Shown one piece after another: positions 1-8,329 of a stretch of DNA of 64,000 nt; position 1 is the first letter of the stretch; each line of letters opens with the position of its first letter. A program made the translations under genes and the position numbers. Under the pieces are notes generated by a model, which saw nothing but the letters and a program-made list of their open reading frames with translations, was not told where the DNA came from and made no database searches. Location of the stretch: NCBI RefSeq assembly GCF_000521785.1, contig NZ_JALZ01000001.1, forward strand, positions 186,001-250,000. Direction: 5' to 3'. The DNA is from Roseivivax halodurans JCM 10272. Lineage in GTDB: Bacteria; Pseudomonadota; Alphaproteobacteria; Rhodobacterales; Rhodobacteraceae.

Positions 1-215
1 CGCACGTAGCCGAAGCGACGGGCGGTGTTGAAGCCCTGCTCGGGATCGTAGGTGCAGATCCCGCCGGCCTCCTGGCCGCGGTGCTGCAGGGCGTGCAGGC
101 CGAGGGCGACGAAATTGGCGGCATCGGCGACACCGACGACGCCGAAGACACCGCATTCCTCATGCAGTTCGTCGCCGTCGAGATCGCCGTAGTCGAAAGG
201 ATGGGCGGGGGGCAT
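1..215 (-). CDS. purF: Amidophosphoribosyltransferase, N-terminal part (cut by window edge)
   Basis: Only the first ~71 residues are inside the window; the gene continues off the left edge. PurF makes 5-phosphoribosylamine from PRPP and glutamine, the first step of purine synthesis. The visible part has the N-terminal nucleophile context EECGVFGVVG and the glutaminase signature LHALQHRGQEAGGI, both typical of class II glutamine amidotransferases. The ATG at 215 gives the usual short leader (MPPAHPFD). A GTG at 227 in the same frame has a better Shine-Dalgarno match (GGAG, 8 nt away) and could be the true start. cvpA and radA lie further along on the same strand, a known PurF neighbourhood, but the cytochrome bd operon separates them here. 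Confidence 0.93.
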   Translation of the reverse strand, partial: MPPAHPFDYGDLDGDELHEECGVFGVVGVADAANFVALGLHALQHRGQEAGGICTYDPEQGFNTARRFGYV

Positions 216-284
216 TTGGGAGGTCACGCGTCAGGCTCCAGGCGGGCTGCGTTACGCGGGCTGTCTAGGGGAGTGTGCGCCGCT

Positions 285-302
285 TGTCACGCCCCTGTCA
301 CG
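285..302. promoter_or_regulatory. Direct repeat TGTCACG x2 upstream of cydA
   Basis: TGTCACG occurs at 285-291 and again at 296-302, so the copies are 11 bp apart, about one helical turn. They lie ~120 bp before the cydA start, between divergent purF and cydA. This spacing suits a regulator binding one face of DNA. No FNR-type palindrome was seen. The regulator is unknown. Confidence 0.25.
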
Positions 303-418
303 AAGGGATGTGGGACAGGCCGGGAAAAACCTGCGGCGCGATGGCGCATCGCTGCGGAATTCGCGTCTGTCGGGCCTAGATGCCAGATCAAGCGAAAGAA
401 ACGAGCGGAGTAGATGGA

Positions 419-1861
419 ATGGACACACTGTTCTTCGGCCTGGATGCGGTGACGCTGGCGCGAATCCAGTTCGGCTTTACGGTCGCGTTCCACTTCATCT
501 TTCCGGCCTTCACCATCGGGCTCGCGAGCTTCCTCGCGGTGCTGAACGGCTGGTACCTCTGGTCGAAGGACGAGGCCTATCTCAACCTCTTCAACTACTG
601 GGTGAAGATCTTTGCGATCACCTTCGCCATGGGGGTCGTGTCGGGAATCGTCATGTCCTACCAGTTCGGCACCAACTGGTCGGTCTTCTCGGACAAGACC
701 GGGCCGGTGCTCGGGCCGCTCATGGCCTACGAGGTGCTGACGGCCTTCTTCCTCGAGGCGGGCTTCCTCGGGATCATGCTCTTCGGGCGGAACAAGGTCG
801 GGCCGGGGCTGCACATGACGGCGACGGCAATGGTGGCGGTCGGCACCGCGATCTCGGCCACGTGGATCCTGTCGGTCAATTCCTGGATGCACACGCCCGC
901 GGGCTACGCGATCAACGACGTGGGGCAGTTCGTGCCGGAGAACTGGCTCGAGGTGATCTTCAACCCGTCGTTCCCCTACCGGCTCGCCCACACGCTGACC
1001 GCGGCGTATCTGACGACGGCCTTCATCGTCGGCGGCGTCGGCGCCTGGCACCTGCTCTCGGGACGCGGGCATCACCGCGGCGTGCGCAAGATGTTCTCCA
1101 TGGCGATGTGGATGGCCGCGCTGGTCGCGCCGCTGCAGGTGGTGATCGGCCACGAGCACGGGCTCAACACCTACGAGTACCAGCCGACCAAGGTGCTGGC
1201 GATGGAGGGGCATTTCGAGAGCTACGACAACGGCGTGCCGCTCATCCTCTTCGGGATCCCGGACCAGGAGGCGGGCGAGATGCGCTACGAGCTGTCGATC
1301 CCGAAGATCGGCGGCCCGATCCTGAACAAGGGCTGGAACGCGCAGATGGACGGGCTCGACACGGTGCCGGACGCGGAGGAGCCGCCGGTCGCGATCGTCT
1401 TCTGGTCGTTCCGGATCATGGTGGGGCTCGGCTTCGCGATGGTCGGCATCGGGCTATGGTCGCTCTGGACGCGCTACAAGGGGCGGCTCTACGACGAGGT
1501 CTGGCTGCACCGCGCGGCGCTGGCGATGGGGCCCTCGGGGCTCGTCGCGGTGATCGCGGGCTGGATCACGACCGAGGTCGGACGGCAGCCCTACACGGTC
1601 TACGGCGAGCTTCTGACTGTGAACTCGACCTCGCCGCTCGATGCGAGCGCGGTGGGTGCGTCGCTGATCGCCTTCATCGTCATCTACTTCCTCGTCTTCG
1701 GCGCGGGCGTCGGCTACCTCATCAAGCTGATGCTGAAGACGCCGGAGCGGGCGCCCTACGAGGACGACATCGATTACGGCCCGATCCGCAGCGCGGGTCT
1801 GGTGCCGGGCGTGCAGCAACCGGCGCCGCAGGGTCGGCAATCCGGTCAACCGGCGGAGTGA
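419..1861 (+). CDS. cydA: Cytochrome bd-type quinol oxidase subunit I
   Basis: Membrane subunit carrying the b and d hemes, which oxidises quinol and reduces O2. The protein is 480 aa from the ATG at 419, which has GGAG 8 nt upstream; an in-frame ATG at 380 would add 13 residues without a good ribosome site. Seen: the N-terminal heme-ligand region (VAFHFIFPAFTIG), the glutamate-containing helix FFLEAGFLGIMLFG, and GRQPYTVYGELLT in the quinol region. It is shorter than E. coli CydA (~520 aa), which fits the short-Q-loop, cyanide-insensitive (CIO) branch; that subtype is an inference. It is the first gene of a tight three-gene operon. Confidence 0.95.
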   Translation: MDTLFFGLDAVTLARIQFGFTVAFHFIFPAFTIGLASFLAVLNGWYLWSKDEAYLNLFNYWVKIFAITFAMGVVSGIVMSYQFGTNWSVFSDKTGPVLGPLMAYEVLTAFFLEAGFLGIMLFGRNKVGPGLHMTATAMVAVGTAISATWILSVNSWMHTPAGYAINDVGQFVPENWLEVIFNPSFPYRLAHTLTAAYLTTAFIVGGVGAWHLLSGRGHHRGVRKMFSMAMWMAALVAPLQVVIGHEHGLNTYEYQPTKVLAMEGHFESYDNGVPLILFGIPDQEAGEMRYELSIPKIGGPILNKGWNAQMDGLDTVPDAEEPPVAIVFWSFRIMVGLGFAMVGIGLWSLWTRYKGRLYDEVWLHRAALAMGPSGLVAVIAGWITTEVGRQPYTVYGELLTVNSTSPLDASAVGASLIAFIVIYFLVFGAGVGYLIKLMLKTPERAPYEDDIDYGPIRSAGLVPGVQQPAPQGRQSGQPAE

Positions 1862-1865
1862 GGAC

Positions 1866-2894
1866 ATGGACGGACTTGGACTTTCGATCGACCTGACGGT
1901 CGCCTGGGCGCTGCTGCTCGCCTTCGCCGTCTATGTCTACGTGGTGCTCGACGGGTTCGACCTCGGCATCGGCATCCTCTACCCGTTCTTCCGCAGCAAG
2001 GACGAGCGGGACCTGATGATGAACTCCGTCGCGCCGGTCTGGGACGGCAACGAGACCTGGCTCGTGCTGGGGGGCGGCGGGCTCTTCGCGGCGTTTCCGC
2101 TGGCCTATTCGATCATCCTGCCGGCGCTCTACCCGCCGATCGTGGCGATGCTGCTGGCGCTGATCTTCCGCGGCGTGGCCTTCGAGTTCCGCTGGAAGGC
2201 GGCGTCGGCCTTCTCGAAACGGGGCTGGGACGTCGCTTTCATCGGCGGCTCCACGGTGGCGGCGCTGGCGCAGGGCATCACGCTCGGCGCGCTCCTTCAG
2301 GGGATCGAGGTCTCGGGCCGCTCCTATGGCGGCGGCTGGTGGGACTGGCTGACGCCGTTCTCGATGCTCACCGGCGTCGCGGTCGTGCTGGGCTACGCCT
2401 TCATGGGCGCGACCTGGCTCAACATGAAGCTCACGGGCGACATCCAGGCCAAGGTGCGCCGCTTCGCGCGGGTCTTCGGCATCGCGACGATGGTCTCGAT
2501 CCTGCTCGTCAGCGCCTGGACGCCCTTCCTCGAGCAGGAATACTTCCTGCGCTGGTTCTCGTTCCCGGCCGCGCTGGTGCCGGCGCCGGTGCCGCTGCTC
2601 GTGGCCTTCATCGCCTGGCGGCTCTGGACCACGATCGACCGGGACGGGCGCGACTGGGTGCCGTTCGTTCTGACCTGCGCGCTCTTCGGTCTCTGCTTCG
2701 TGGGCCTCGGCATCTCGATGTGGCCGCACGTCATCCCGCCCTCGGTCACGATCTACGACGCGGCGAGCCCGGCGAAGTCGCAGCTTTTCATGTTCGTGGG
2801 CGCGATCGTTCTGGTGCCGGTCATCCTCGGCTACACCGCCTATGCCTACTGGGTGTTCCGCGGCAAGCTCCAGCCGGGCGAGGGCTACCATTGA
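1866..2894 (+). CDS. cydB: Cytochrome bd-type quinol oxidase subunit II
   Basis: 342-aa integral membrane partner of CydA. The N-terminal signature VVLDGFDLGIGILYPF and the motif APVWDGNETWLVLGGGGLF are characteristic of the CydB family. Hydrophobic helices follow one another to the C-terminus, as expected for this 8-9 helix protein. The start is 4 nt after the cydA stop, with GGAG/GAGG overlapping the cydA end, so translation is likely coupled. The stop overlaps the ATG of the next small gene (TGATG). Confidence 0.95.
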   Translation: MDGLGLSIDLTVAWALLLAFAVYVYVVLDGFDLGIGILYPFFRSKDERDLMMNSVAPVWDGNETWLVLGGGGLFAAFPLAYSIILPALYPPIVAMLLALIFRGVAFEFRWKAASAFSKRGWDVAFIGGSTVAALAQGITLGALLQGIEVSGRSYGGGWWDWLTPFSMLTGVAVVLGYAFMGATWLNMKLTGDIQAKVRRFARVFGIATMVSILLVSAWTPFLEQEYFLRWFSFPAALVPAPVPLLVAFIAWRLWTTIDRDGRDWVPFVLTCALFGLCFVGLGISMWPHVIPPSVTIYDAASPAKSQLFMFVGAIVLVPVILGYTAYAYWVFRGKLQPGEGYH

Positions 2895-2989
2895 TGCTGA
2901 AGCGCATGGGATGGTTCGCGCTCATCTGGGTGCTGTCGGTCGGCGCGCTCGGGCTCGTCGCCTACGGGATCCGGCTGATGATCCTCTGA
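2894..2989 (+). CDS. Small cytochrome bd subunit, DUF2474/CydX-like (31 aa)
   Basis: A 31-residue single-helix membrane protein whose ATG shares its A with the cydB stop (TGATG). It starts MLKRMGWFALIWVLSVGALG and ends RLMIL: a short basic N-terminus followed by one hydrophobic segment containing a Trp, as in DUF2474 and CydX-type bd-oxidase accessory peptides. Such peptides stabilise the oxidase hemes. Its position after cydB and coupled start are strong evidence that it is a real gene despite its size. Whether it is closer to CydX or to CioX cannot be judged by eye. Confidence 0.85.
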   Translation: MLKRMGWFALIWVLSVGALGLVAYGIRLMIL

Positions 2990-3031
2990 GGCGCGCCCGG
3001 GCTGCGGTAACGCCCGGGGGAGAGCGCAGGA

Positions 3032-3079
3032 GCGAGGGCTCTGCCCTCGCGCTCCCGGAGTATTTGTCCCAAGAAGAAG
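3032..3079 (+). repeat. Structured intergenic element, copy A
   Basis: An 8-bp stem (GCGAGGGC at 3032-3039 and GCCCTCGC at 3043-3050) with loop TCT is followed by the 8-nt spacer GCTCCCGG and then AGTATTT-GTC-CCAAGAAGAAG (3059-3079). It is one of five copies in the window. It lies between the convergent ends of the cydABX operon and cvpA, and could act as a cyd-operon terminator at this site. Confidence 0.8.
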
Positions 3080-3097
3080 GGGGACGGGCCCCGCGTG

Positions 3098-3670
3098 TCA
3101 GGCGTCGCCGGCTTCGGGGATGGCGCAGACGTTCACCAGCTGCTCGTATTGCGCGGTGATCCAGCCGAGCGCCTGGTCGGGGTTCTGCGCCTCGATGCGG
3201 TCGGTGAATTGCGAGAAGACGGCCGCGGAGCGGGAATTGTCCACCATCGCGATGTCCTGCGTGCTCATCACCGTCTGGTAGACGAAGAAGGCGATCGCGA
3301 CGAGGAGGATGCCGCGCACCACCCCGAAGAGGAAGCCGAGGCCCTGGTCGATGCCGCCGAGGGCCGAGCGCTGCACGAGGCTCGAGAAGAGCGGCGTGAA
3401 GAACGACACCAGGATCAGCGCGAGGGCGAAGACCGCGGCGAAGGCGGCGATGATCGAGAGCTCGCAGCTGTCCGAGAGGAACTCGCCGACCACCGGCAGC
3501 TCCTTGACCAGCGGCTGCGCCTGGGGCGCGAACATGAAGGCGAGGATGGCGGCGGCGACCCAGCCGAGGATCGCGAGCACCTCGCGCACGAGACCGCGCG
3601 AATAGGCGAGCAGCGCCGAGAGCACGATGACGACCGCCACCACGGCGTCGATGACGGTGAAGCCTTCCAT
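3098..3670 (-). CDS. cvpA: CvpA family membrane protein
   Basis: 190-aa inner-membrane protein of the CvpA family (colicin V production, envelope maintenance). About four hydrophobic helices are visible: FTVIDAVVAVVIVLSALLAY at the start, then segments around WVAAAILAFMF, IIAAFAAVFALALILV, and GVVRGILLVAIAFFVY. The family motif of the first helix followed by a basic SRGLVREVL segment is present. It is downstream of radA on the same strand with a 43-nt gap, a common alphaproteobacterial pairing. The soluble C-terminus ends CAIPEAGDA. Longer upstream starts run into radA and are not supported. Confidence 0.9.
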   Translation of the reverse strand: MEGFTVIDAVVAVVIVLSALLAYSRGLVREVLAILGWVAAAILAFMFAPQAQPLVKELPVVGEFLSDSCELSIIAAFAAVFALALILVSFFTPLFSSLVQRSALGGIDQGLGFLFGVVRGILLVAIAFFVYQTVMSTQDIAMVDNSRSAAVFSQFTDRIEAQNPDQALGWITAQYEQLVNVCAIPEAGDA

Positions 3671-3713
3671 GATCTGCGCGCGCCTTCCGTTCTGTTCCGT
3701 TTGCCGGGGGGGA

Positions 3714-5081
3714 TCAGCCCGCTCCGAAGATGTCTCCGACGAAGGCCGCCAGGTCGCCCACCTCGGTGAGCGACAGCCCCGAGGCGTCCCCGGCCTTGCC
3801 GCCCCGCGGGGCGATGGCAGCGGTGAAACCAAGTTTCCGCGCTTCTTTCAACCTGTTTTCGGTTTGTGCGACGGGGCGTAGCGCGCCGGACAACGAAATC
3901 TCGCCGAAGACGACGGTCTCGGCGGGCAGGGCGCTGTCCTCGCGCGCCGAAAGGAGCGCCGCGGCGACCGCGAGATCGGCGGCGGGTTCGGAGATCTTCA
4001 TGCCGCCGGCCACGTTGAGATAGACATCGAGCCCGGCGAAGGGGATGCCGCAGCGTGCCTCGAGCACCGCGAGGATCATGGCGAGGCGGCCGCCGTCCCA
4101 GCCGACCACGGTGCGGCGGGGCTGGGCCTGGGGCGTCGGCGCGACCAGCGCCTGGAGTTCGCAGAGGACGGGGCGGGTGCCCTCTATCCCGGCGAAGACC
4201 ACCGAGCCGGGGGCGGGGGCGCCGCGCTCGGAGAGAAAGAGGGCGGAGGGGTTGGCGACCTCGGCGAGGCCCATGCCGGTCATCTCGAAGACGCCGATCT
4301 CGTCGGCGGGGCCGAAGCGGTTCTTGACCGCGCGCAGGATGCGGAACTGGTGGCCGCGCTCGCCCTCGAAATAGAGCACGGTGTCGACCATGTGCTCGAC
4401 GACGCGGGGGCCGGCGATCTGGCCGTCCTTGGTGACGTGGCCGACCATCATCACCGCCGAGCCGCGGGCCTTGGCGAAGCTCGTCAGCTCGTGGGCGGCG
4501 GCGCGGACCTGGCTGACCGAGCCGGGGGCGCTGTCGACGTTGTCGGCCCACATGGTCTGGATCGAATCGACGATGACGAGGTCGGGGCGCTCGGCGTCGA
4601 GCGTGGCGAGGATGTCGCGCAGGTTGGTCTCGGCGGCGAGGCGCACCTTGGCGCCCGAGAGCCCCAGGCGCTCGGCGCGCATGCGGACCTGCGCGGAGGC
4701 TTCCTCGCCCGAGACGTAGACGACCGAGAGGCCCGCCGCGGCGAAGGCGGCGGCGCCCTGCAGAAGGAGCGTCGACTTGCCGATGCCGGGATCACCGCCG
4801 ACGAGGATGGCGCTGCCGGGCACGAGGCCGCCGCCGAGGACCCGGTCGAGCTCGGAGAGCGCGCTCGAGGTCCGGGGCGGGGGCGGCTCGGCATGGGCGA
4901 GATCGGTCAGCGGGACCGTGCGGCCGCGGGCGGGCTTGAGGCTCTTCGAGGGGGGGCCGGCGGTGGCCGGGCGTTCCTCGGAGATGGTGTTCCATTCGCC
5001 GCAGGCCTCGCAGCGCCCCGACCATTTCGAGGTGGTGCTGCCGCAGGCGGAACAGACGAAGAGGACGGATGACTTGGCCAT
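3714..5081 (-). CDS. radA: DNA repair protein RadA
   Basis: 455 aa, normal length. RadA is a RecA-like ATPase that helps branch migration in recombination repair. Seen in order: a four-cysteine zinc finger (C10, C13, C24, C27 in CSACG and CEACG), Walker A GGDPGIGKST near residue 95, Walker B LVIVDSIQT, the RadA-specific KNRFG motif, and a C-terminal Lon-like domain (FAGLDVYLNVAGG). The ATG start fits the family N-terminus. It leads the radA-cvpA pair. Confidence 0.97.
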   Translation of the reverse strand: MAKSSVLFVCSACGSTTSKWSGRCEACGEWNTISEERPATAGPPSKSLKPARGRTVPLTDLAHAEPPPPRTSSALSELDRVLGGGLVPGSAILVGGDPGIGKSTLLLQGAAAFAAAGLSVVYVSGEEASAQVRMRAERLGLSGAKVRLAAETNLRDILATLDAERPDLVIVDSIQTMWADNVDSAPGSVSQVRAAAHELTSFAKARGSAVMMVGHVTKDGQIAGPRVVEHMVDTVLYFEGERGHQFRILRAVKNRFGPADEIGVFEMTGMGLAEVANPSALFLSERGAPAPGSVVFAGIEGTRPVLCELQALVAPTPQAQPRRTVVGWDGGRLAMILAVLEARCGIPFAGLDVYLNVAGGMKISEPAADLAVAAALLSAREDSALPAETVVFGEISLSGALRPVAQTENRLKEARKLGFTAAIAPRGGKAGDASGLSLTEVGDLAAFVGDIFGAG

Positions 5082-5131
5082 GCCCCGCGGCTTATCCGAG
5101 CGCGGGGCAGGGCCGCAAGGTCAGGCGCGTC

Positions 5132-5971
5132 TCACTCCGCGGCGCGCTGGCCGAGGATCGACACGATGCGCGCATCGTCCTGATGCGGCGCGGCCTCGCG
5201 CCAGGCGGCGAGCTCGTCCACAGGGGTGTCCTCGGCGGCGGGCTCGTGGGTCGGAGCCTGCTCCGTCTCGTGCAGTTCGGGGAGAATGCCGGTCAGCTCG
5301 TCGCAGAGGCGGGCGAGCTGCGATTCGGCGACCGCTTCGTCGGTCTCGACGCGGTCGAGCCAGCGGCGCATGTCGGTTGCGACGGTCTTGGCGTGGTCGA
5401 GGCGGCAGTTGAAATCCTCCACCTCCTGCTGGCGCTGAATGAGGAAGTCGCGGGCGCGGGCCACGTTGCGGTCGGAATAGACCTGGGCGAGGTCGCGGCT
5501 GAGATGGCTCATCTGGGAGGCGATCTCGAGCACGGAGGGTTCGAGGTCCGAGAGGTCGGGATGCTCGCGCAGATGCGCCATCCGCTCGCGGATCGAATCG
5601 AACTCGGATTTCAGGGTGAAGACGCCCTGCCGGTCGGCGGCATGGGCGACCTGGTAGGCGCGGGCGACGTCCTGCATGCCGATGTGGAAGCGGCGGTGCG
5701 AGGTTTCGAGCGCCATGATCCGGGCATTTGCGGGCAGGAAGAAGCAGAGGCCGACGGCGAGGGCGGTGACGCCCGATTGCAGGATCCATCCCGCACCCTC
5801 GAAGGTCGCGTCGCCGAAGGTCAGGGGAAGGCTCAGCCATTCGGCGTGGCCGGCCGCGCAGGCGACCGTGTAGGCCAGCAGGGCCAGCGCCAGCCCCGAA
5901 AGTGCAATCAGCGCCGTGCGCTGCATCAGGTACTGAAAGACCACGTACCCCGACCGCATCGTATCAACCAT
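5132..5971 (-). CDS. Conserved membrane protein with coiled-coil region, function unknown
   Basis: 279 aa. Two hydrophobic segments near the N-terminus (around LIALSGLALALLAYTVACAA and WILQSGVTALAVGLCFFLPA) are followed by a long charged, helix-prone region rich in E, R, Q and L, then a Pro/Glu-rich tail. No catalytic motif is recognised. The ATG at 5971 is preferred because GAGGG lies 7 nt upstream; a TTG at 5989 would add six residues. It sits 50 bp upstream of radA on the same strand. Similar proteins may be labelled DNA repair protein because of that neighbour, but nothing in this sequence supports the label. Confidence 0.8.
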   Translation of the reverse strand: MVDTMRSGYVVFQYLMQRTALIALSGLALALLAYTVACAAGHAEWLSLPLTFGDATFEGAGWILQSGVTALAVGLCFFLPANARIMALETSHRRFHIGMQDVARAYQVAHAADRQGVFTLKSEFDSIRERMAHLREHPDLSDLEPSVLEIASQMSHLSRDLAQVYSDRNVARARDFLIQRQQEVEDFNCRLDHAKTVATDMRRWLDRVETDEAVAESQLARLCDELTGILPELHETEQAPTHEPAAEDTPVDELAAWREAAPHQDDARIVSILGQRAAE

Positions 5972-6157
5972 TTTCGCGCCCTCGTTCAAACACGTTCCGA
6001 ATTATCCGCACATAACCAATGACGGCGATTTTATGCCGAACGCGCGAGTTTTGCTAAGGTTTCCTCGCTTGGGGCATTGAATACCTGACCTCGCTTCCTG
6101 CGAGGCTAGGGCGCACCCGATTCGGGGGCCGGAAAAAAGGCGAAATCTTGCGGACGT

Positions 6158-6598
6158 TTAGCGTTCGGGGCGCCAGTGGCCGAGGGCGAGGGACGCCAAC
6201 ACGCAAAAGCTGAAAAGATACAAGCCCCATGCTGTCTCGACCCGTCCGACGCCCACGCCCTTGGCCACGGCGACGTAGACGGCGACGAGAAAAACGTCGG
6301 CCATCGCGAGCCGGCCGAGAATCACCAGAGCAGTGTGAGAGGCCCGGCCGAGGGGGCGGATCGCGTCGCGGAGAAGGCCGATCAGCTTGAGGTAGGGCGC
6401 GGCGATGGCGAGGAGCGCGACGAGGATGGCGAGCGCGCGGTCGGTGTCCCAGAGGGCGGCGAGGCCGGAGAGGACGCTGATCTCGGAGAGGCCGAAGAGC
6501 GGCAGGAGGCCGGCGCGCAGGAGGGGCGCGACCCAGGCGACCGGGTAGAGCAGGGCGAGCGCGGCGATGAGGGCGATGCGCAGCCGCGCGGCGCTCAT
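6158..6598 (-). CDS. Paraquat-inducible protein A (PqiA) domain membrane protein
   Basis: 146-aa integral membrane protein with about four helices. The segment APYLKLIGLLRD followed by LGRLAMADVFLVAVYVAV corresponds to the conserved P-x-x-K and L-G-R-x-x-M-x-D-V-F pattern of PqiA domains, which act in lipid transport and envelope stress complexes. E. coli PqiA carries two such domains; this protein has one. The ATG overlaps the stop of the upstream gene by 4 bp (ATGA), so the two are translated together. Confidence 0.8.
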   Translation of the reverse strand: MSAARLRIALIAALALLYPVAWVAPLLRAGLLPLFGLSEISVLSGLAALWDTDRALAILVALLAIAAPYLKLIGLLRDAIRPLGRASHTALVILGRLAMADVFLVAVYVAVAKGVGVGRVETAWGLYLFSFCVLASLALGHWRPER

Positions 6599-6987
6599 GC
6601 GGCGCGGGCCGCGAACCAGAGCGCCGCGACGGCGAGGAGGAGAAGCAGGGTCGCGGCGTCGATCCAGCGGTGGCGGGCGCCGGGCAGGACCGAGGAGAGC
6701 GCAAGGAGCAGGAGCGCGGCGAGCGGCCAGGCGAGGCCGCCGCCGGTTGTCAGCGCGCGCGCAGCGGCGGGATACCACGACGCGCCGGTGAGGCCGGCGG
6801 CGGGCGCGAAGACCGTGAGGGTGATCGCGGCGGCGAGGAGGGCCGCCAGGAGGGCCACGATCCGTGAAGGGCCTCTGCCGAGGACCACGCGTGGAAGGGC
6901 GAGGAGGAGCGTCGCCTCGGCGATCAGGAATTTCTGCGCGAAGAAGAGCGCGAGGACCGGCCAGCTCGGCTGAAGGAGCGGGCTCAT
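6595..6987 (-). CDS. Small hydrophobic membrane protein, function unknown
   Basis: 130 aa, nearly all hydrophobic, with about four predicted membrane segments (for example FLIAEATLLLALPRVVLG and RIVALLAALLAAAITLTVFA). It has no known motif. It starts 6 nt before the end of the upstream alr gene region on the same strand and ends overlapping the PqiA-like gene by 4 bp, so it is probably cotranscribed and may be a membrane partner of that protein. That partnership is inferred only from gene order. Confidence 0.7.
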   Translation of the reverse strand: MSPLLQPSWPVLALFFAQKFLIAEATLLLALPRVVLGRGPSRIVALLAALLAAAITLTVFAPAAGLTGASWYPAAARALTTGGGLAWPLAALLLLALSSVLPGARHRWIDAATLLLLLAVAALWFAARAA

Positions 6988-6993
6988 GCCGGC

Positions 6994-8034
6994 TCAGCCG
7001 CCGGTGTAGCGGCGGGTGAAGCGGCCGCCGAGCGAGGTCAGGATCTCGTAGCCGATGGTGCCGGCGGCGGTGGCGACGGTGTCGATGGACTGGTGGTTGC
7101 CCAGCATTTCGACCGAGGCGGGCTCTTCGCGGGCGTCGGTGACGTCGACGCCGATGAGGTCCATGGAGATGCGGCCGACGATCTTGCAGCGCGTCTCGCC
7201 GGCATAGACGAAGGCGTTCTCAGCCATGATCCGGTGGATGCCGTCGGCGTAACCCGCCGCGATCGTGGCGATGCGCGAGGGGCGCGTCGCCTCCCACGTG
7301 TTGCCGTAGCCCACCGTCTCTCCGGGGGCGACGTCGCGCACCTGGATCACCGGGACCTCGAGATGGGCGACGGGCAGCGCGTCGAAGAAGGGCAGGCCGC
7401 CATAGACCCCGATGCCGGGGCGGGTGACGTCGAAATGGAAATCCGGCCCCATCAGCGTGCCGCCGGTGGCGGAGAGCGAGCGCGGGGCGTCGATGCCGTC
7501 GGTCATCTCGCGGAAGGCGGAGAGCTGGCGCGCGTTCATCTCGTGGCGGGGATCGTCGGCGCAGGCGAGGTGGCTCATGATCAGGACGGGCGACTGGGCG
7601 AGGGCGATCTCGCGCACCGCCTGCCATTCGGCGGGCTCCATCCCGAGGCGGTTCATGCCGGTGTCGAGTTGGATGCCGAAGGGATGGCCCGGGAGAGCCT
7701 CGAGATGGGTCACCATCTGGTCGACCGAGTTCAGCATCGGGGCGAGTTTGCCCTGCGAGATCAGCGGCGCGTCGCCCGCCATGTGGCCGTTGAAGACGCA
7801 GATCCGCGGGCCTTCGCCGAGGAGGCCGCGCAGCTCGGCGCCTTCCTCGGCGGTGGCGACGAAGAAGGTCCGCGCGCCCGCATGGGCGAGGGCGGGCGCA
7901 ACCTGGTCGACGCCGAGCCCGTAGCCGTCGGCCTTGACCACGGCCCCGGGTTCGGCCCGGGAGGCCGAGCGCGAGAGGTTGGTCCAGTTGGTGACGAGCG
8001 CGCCGAGATCGACGGTCAGGGTAGGTTGAGCCAT
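6994..8034 (-). CDS. alr: Alanine racemase
   Basis: 346 aa. PLP enzyme interconverting L- and D-alanine for peptidoglycan. The PLP lysine is in [11 protein letters not shown] near residue 34, and the C-terminal catalytic tyrosine is in [27 protein letters not shown] split over the domain boundary (VGYGNTW). The [11 protein letters not shown] strand near the end is also typical. It follows dnaB on the same strand after a 295-bp gap holding a DnaA box. No sign of truncation. Confidence 0.96.
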   Translation of the reverse strand: MAQPTLTVDLGALVTNWTNLSRSASRAEPGAVVKADGYGLGVDQVAPALAHAGARTFFVATAEEGAELRGLLGEGPRICVFNGHMAGDAPLISQGKLAPMLNSVDQMVTHLEALPGHPFGIQLDTGMNRLGMEPAEWQAVREIALAQSPVLIMSHLACADDPRHEMNARQLSAFREMTDGIDAPRSLSATGGTLMGPDFHFDVTRPGIGVYGGLPFFDALPVAHLEVPVIQVRDVAPGETVGYGNTWEATRPSRIATIAAGYADGIHRIMAENAFVYAGETRCKIVGRISMDLIGVDVTDAREEPASVEMLGNHQSIDTVATAAGTIGYEILTSLGGRFTRRYTGG

Positions 8035-8329
8035 GCCTGCTGTTTGGCACGGGCGCGCGCAGGGTCAAGGCGTTTCGCGCGGGCCCGGCGGACGGGCGCC
8101 CGCGCGCCGGCGGAGGTGCACGGAGCGGCATCGTTCGGGCCGGGTCGCAGACGGGCCGTCGGCTGCCGAAAAACCTGTGGATAAGTATGGGGACGCGGCG
8201 ATGCGCCTGTCGCGGCTGTCGGCGTGCCGGGGATGGGAAAGGTGGCGGGTCGGAGAGTGCCGCCTGCGCGGTCTTCTCGATGTCTCTCCGGCCCGCCGGC
8301 CGGGCTGCGGCCTGCTCGGGCTTCTGCCC
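8035..8329. other. 295-bp intergenic region between dnaB and alr
   Basis: No convincing gene. It contains a perfect DnaA box (8176-8184). The 3' part next to dnaB is GC-rich with short complementary stretches. An alr promoter must lie here if alr is transcribed separately from dnaB, but I could not identify -35/-10 elements. Confidence 0.5.
8176..8184 (-). promoter_or_regulatory. DnaA box TTATCCACA
   Basis: The plus strand reads TGTGGATAA, so the minus strand carries the perfect consensus DnaA box TTATCCACA. It lies in the gap between alr and the 3' end of dnaB. A second consensus box lies just upstream of dnaB. Confidence 0.5.

Noticed and set aside
310-1896. Long plus-strand frame overlapping cydA
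   Set aside because: Shadow of cydA in another frame: arginine/glycine-rich product with no domain, while the cydA frame gives a complete recognisable protein.
3056-3080. Short peptides such as EYLCQEE or SICAKKK translated from the intergenic repeats
   Set aside because: The repeat is open in several frames, so chance reading frames acquire these tails. They recur only because the DNA element recurs and should not be taken as protein motifs.
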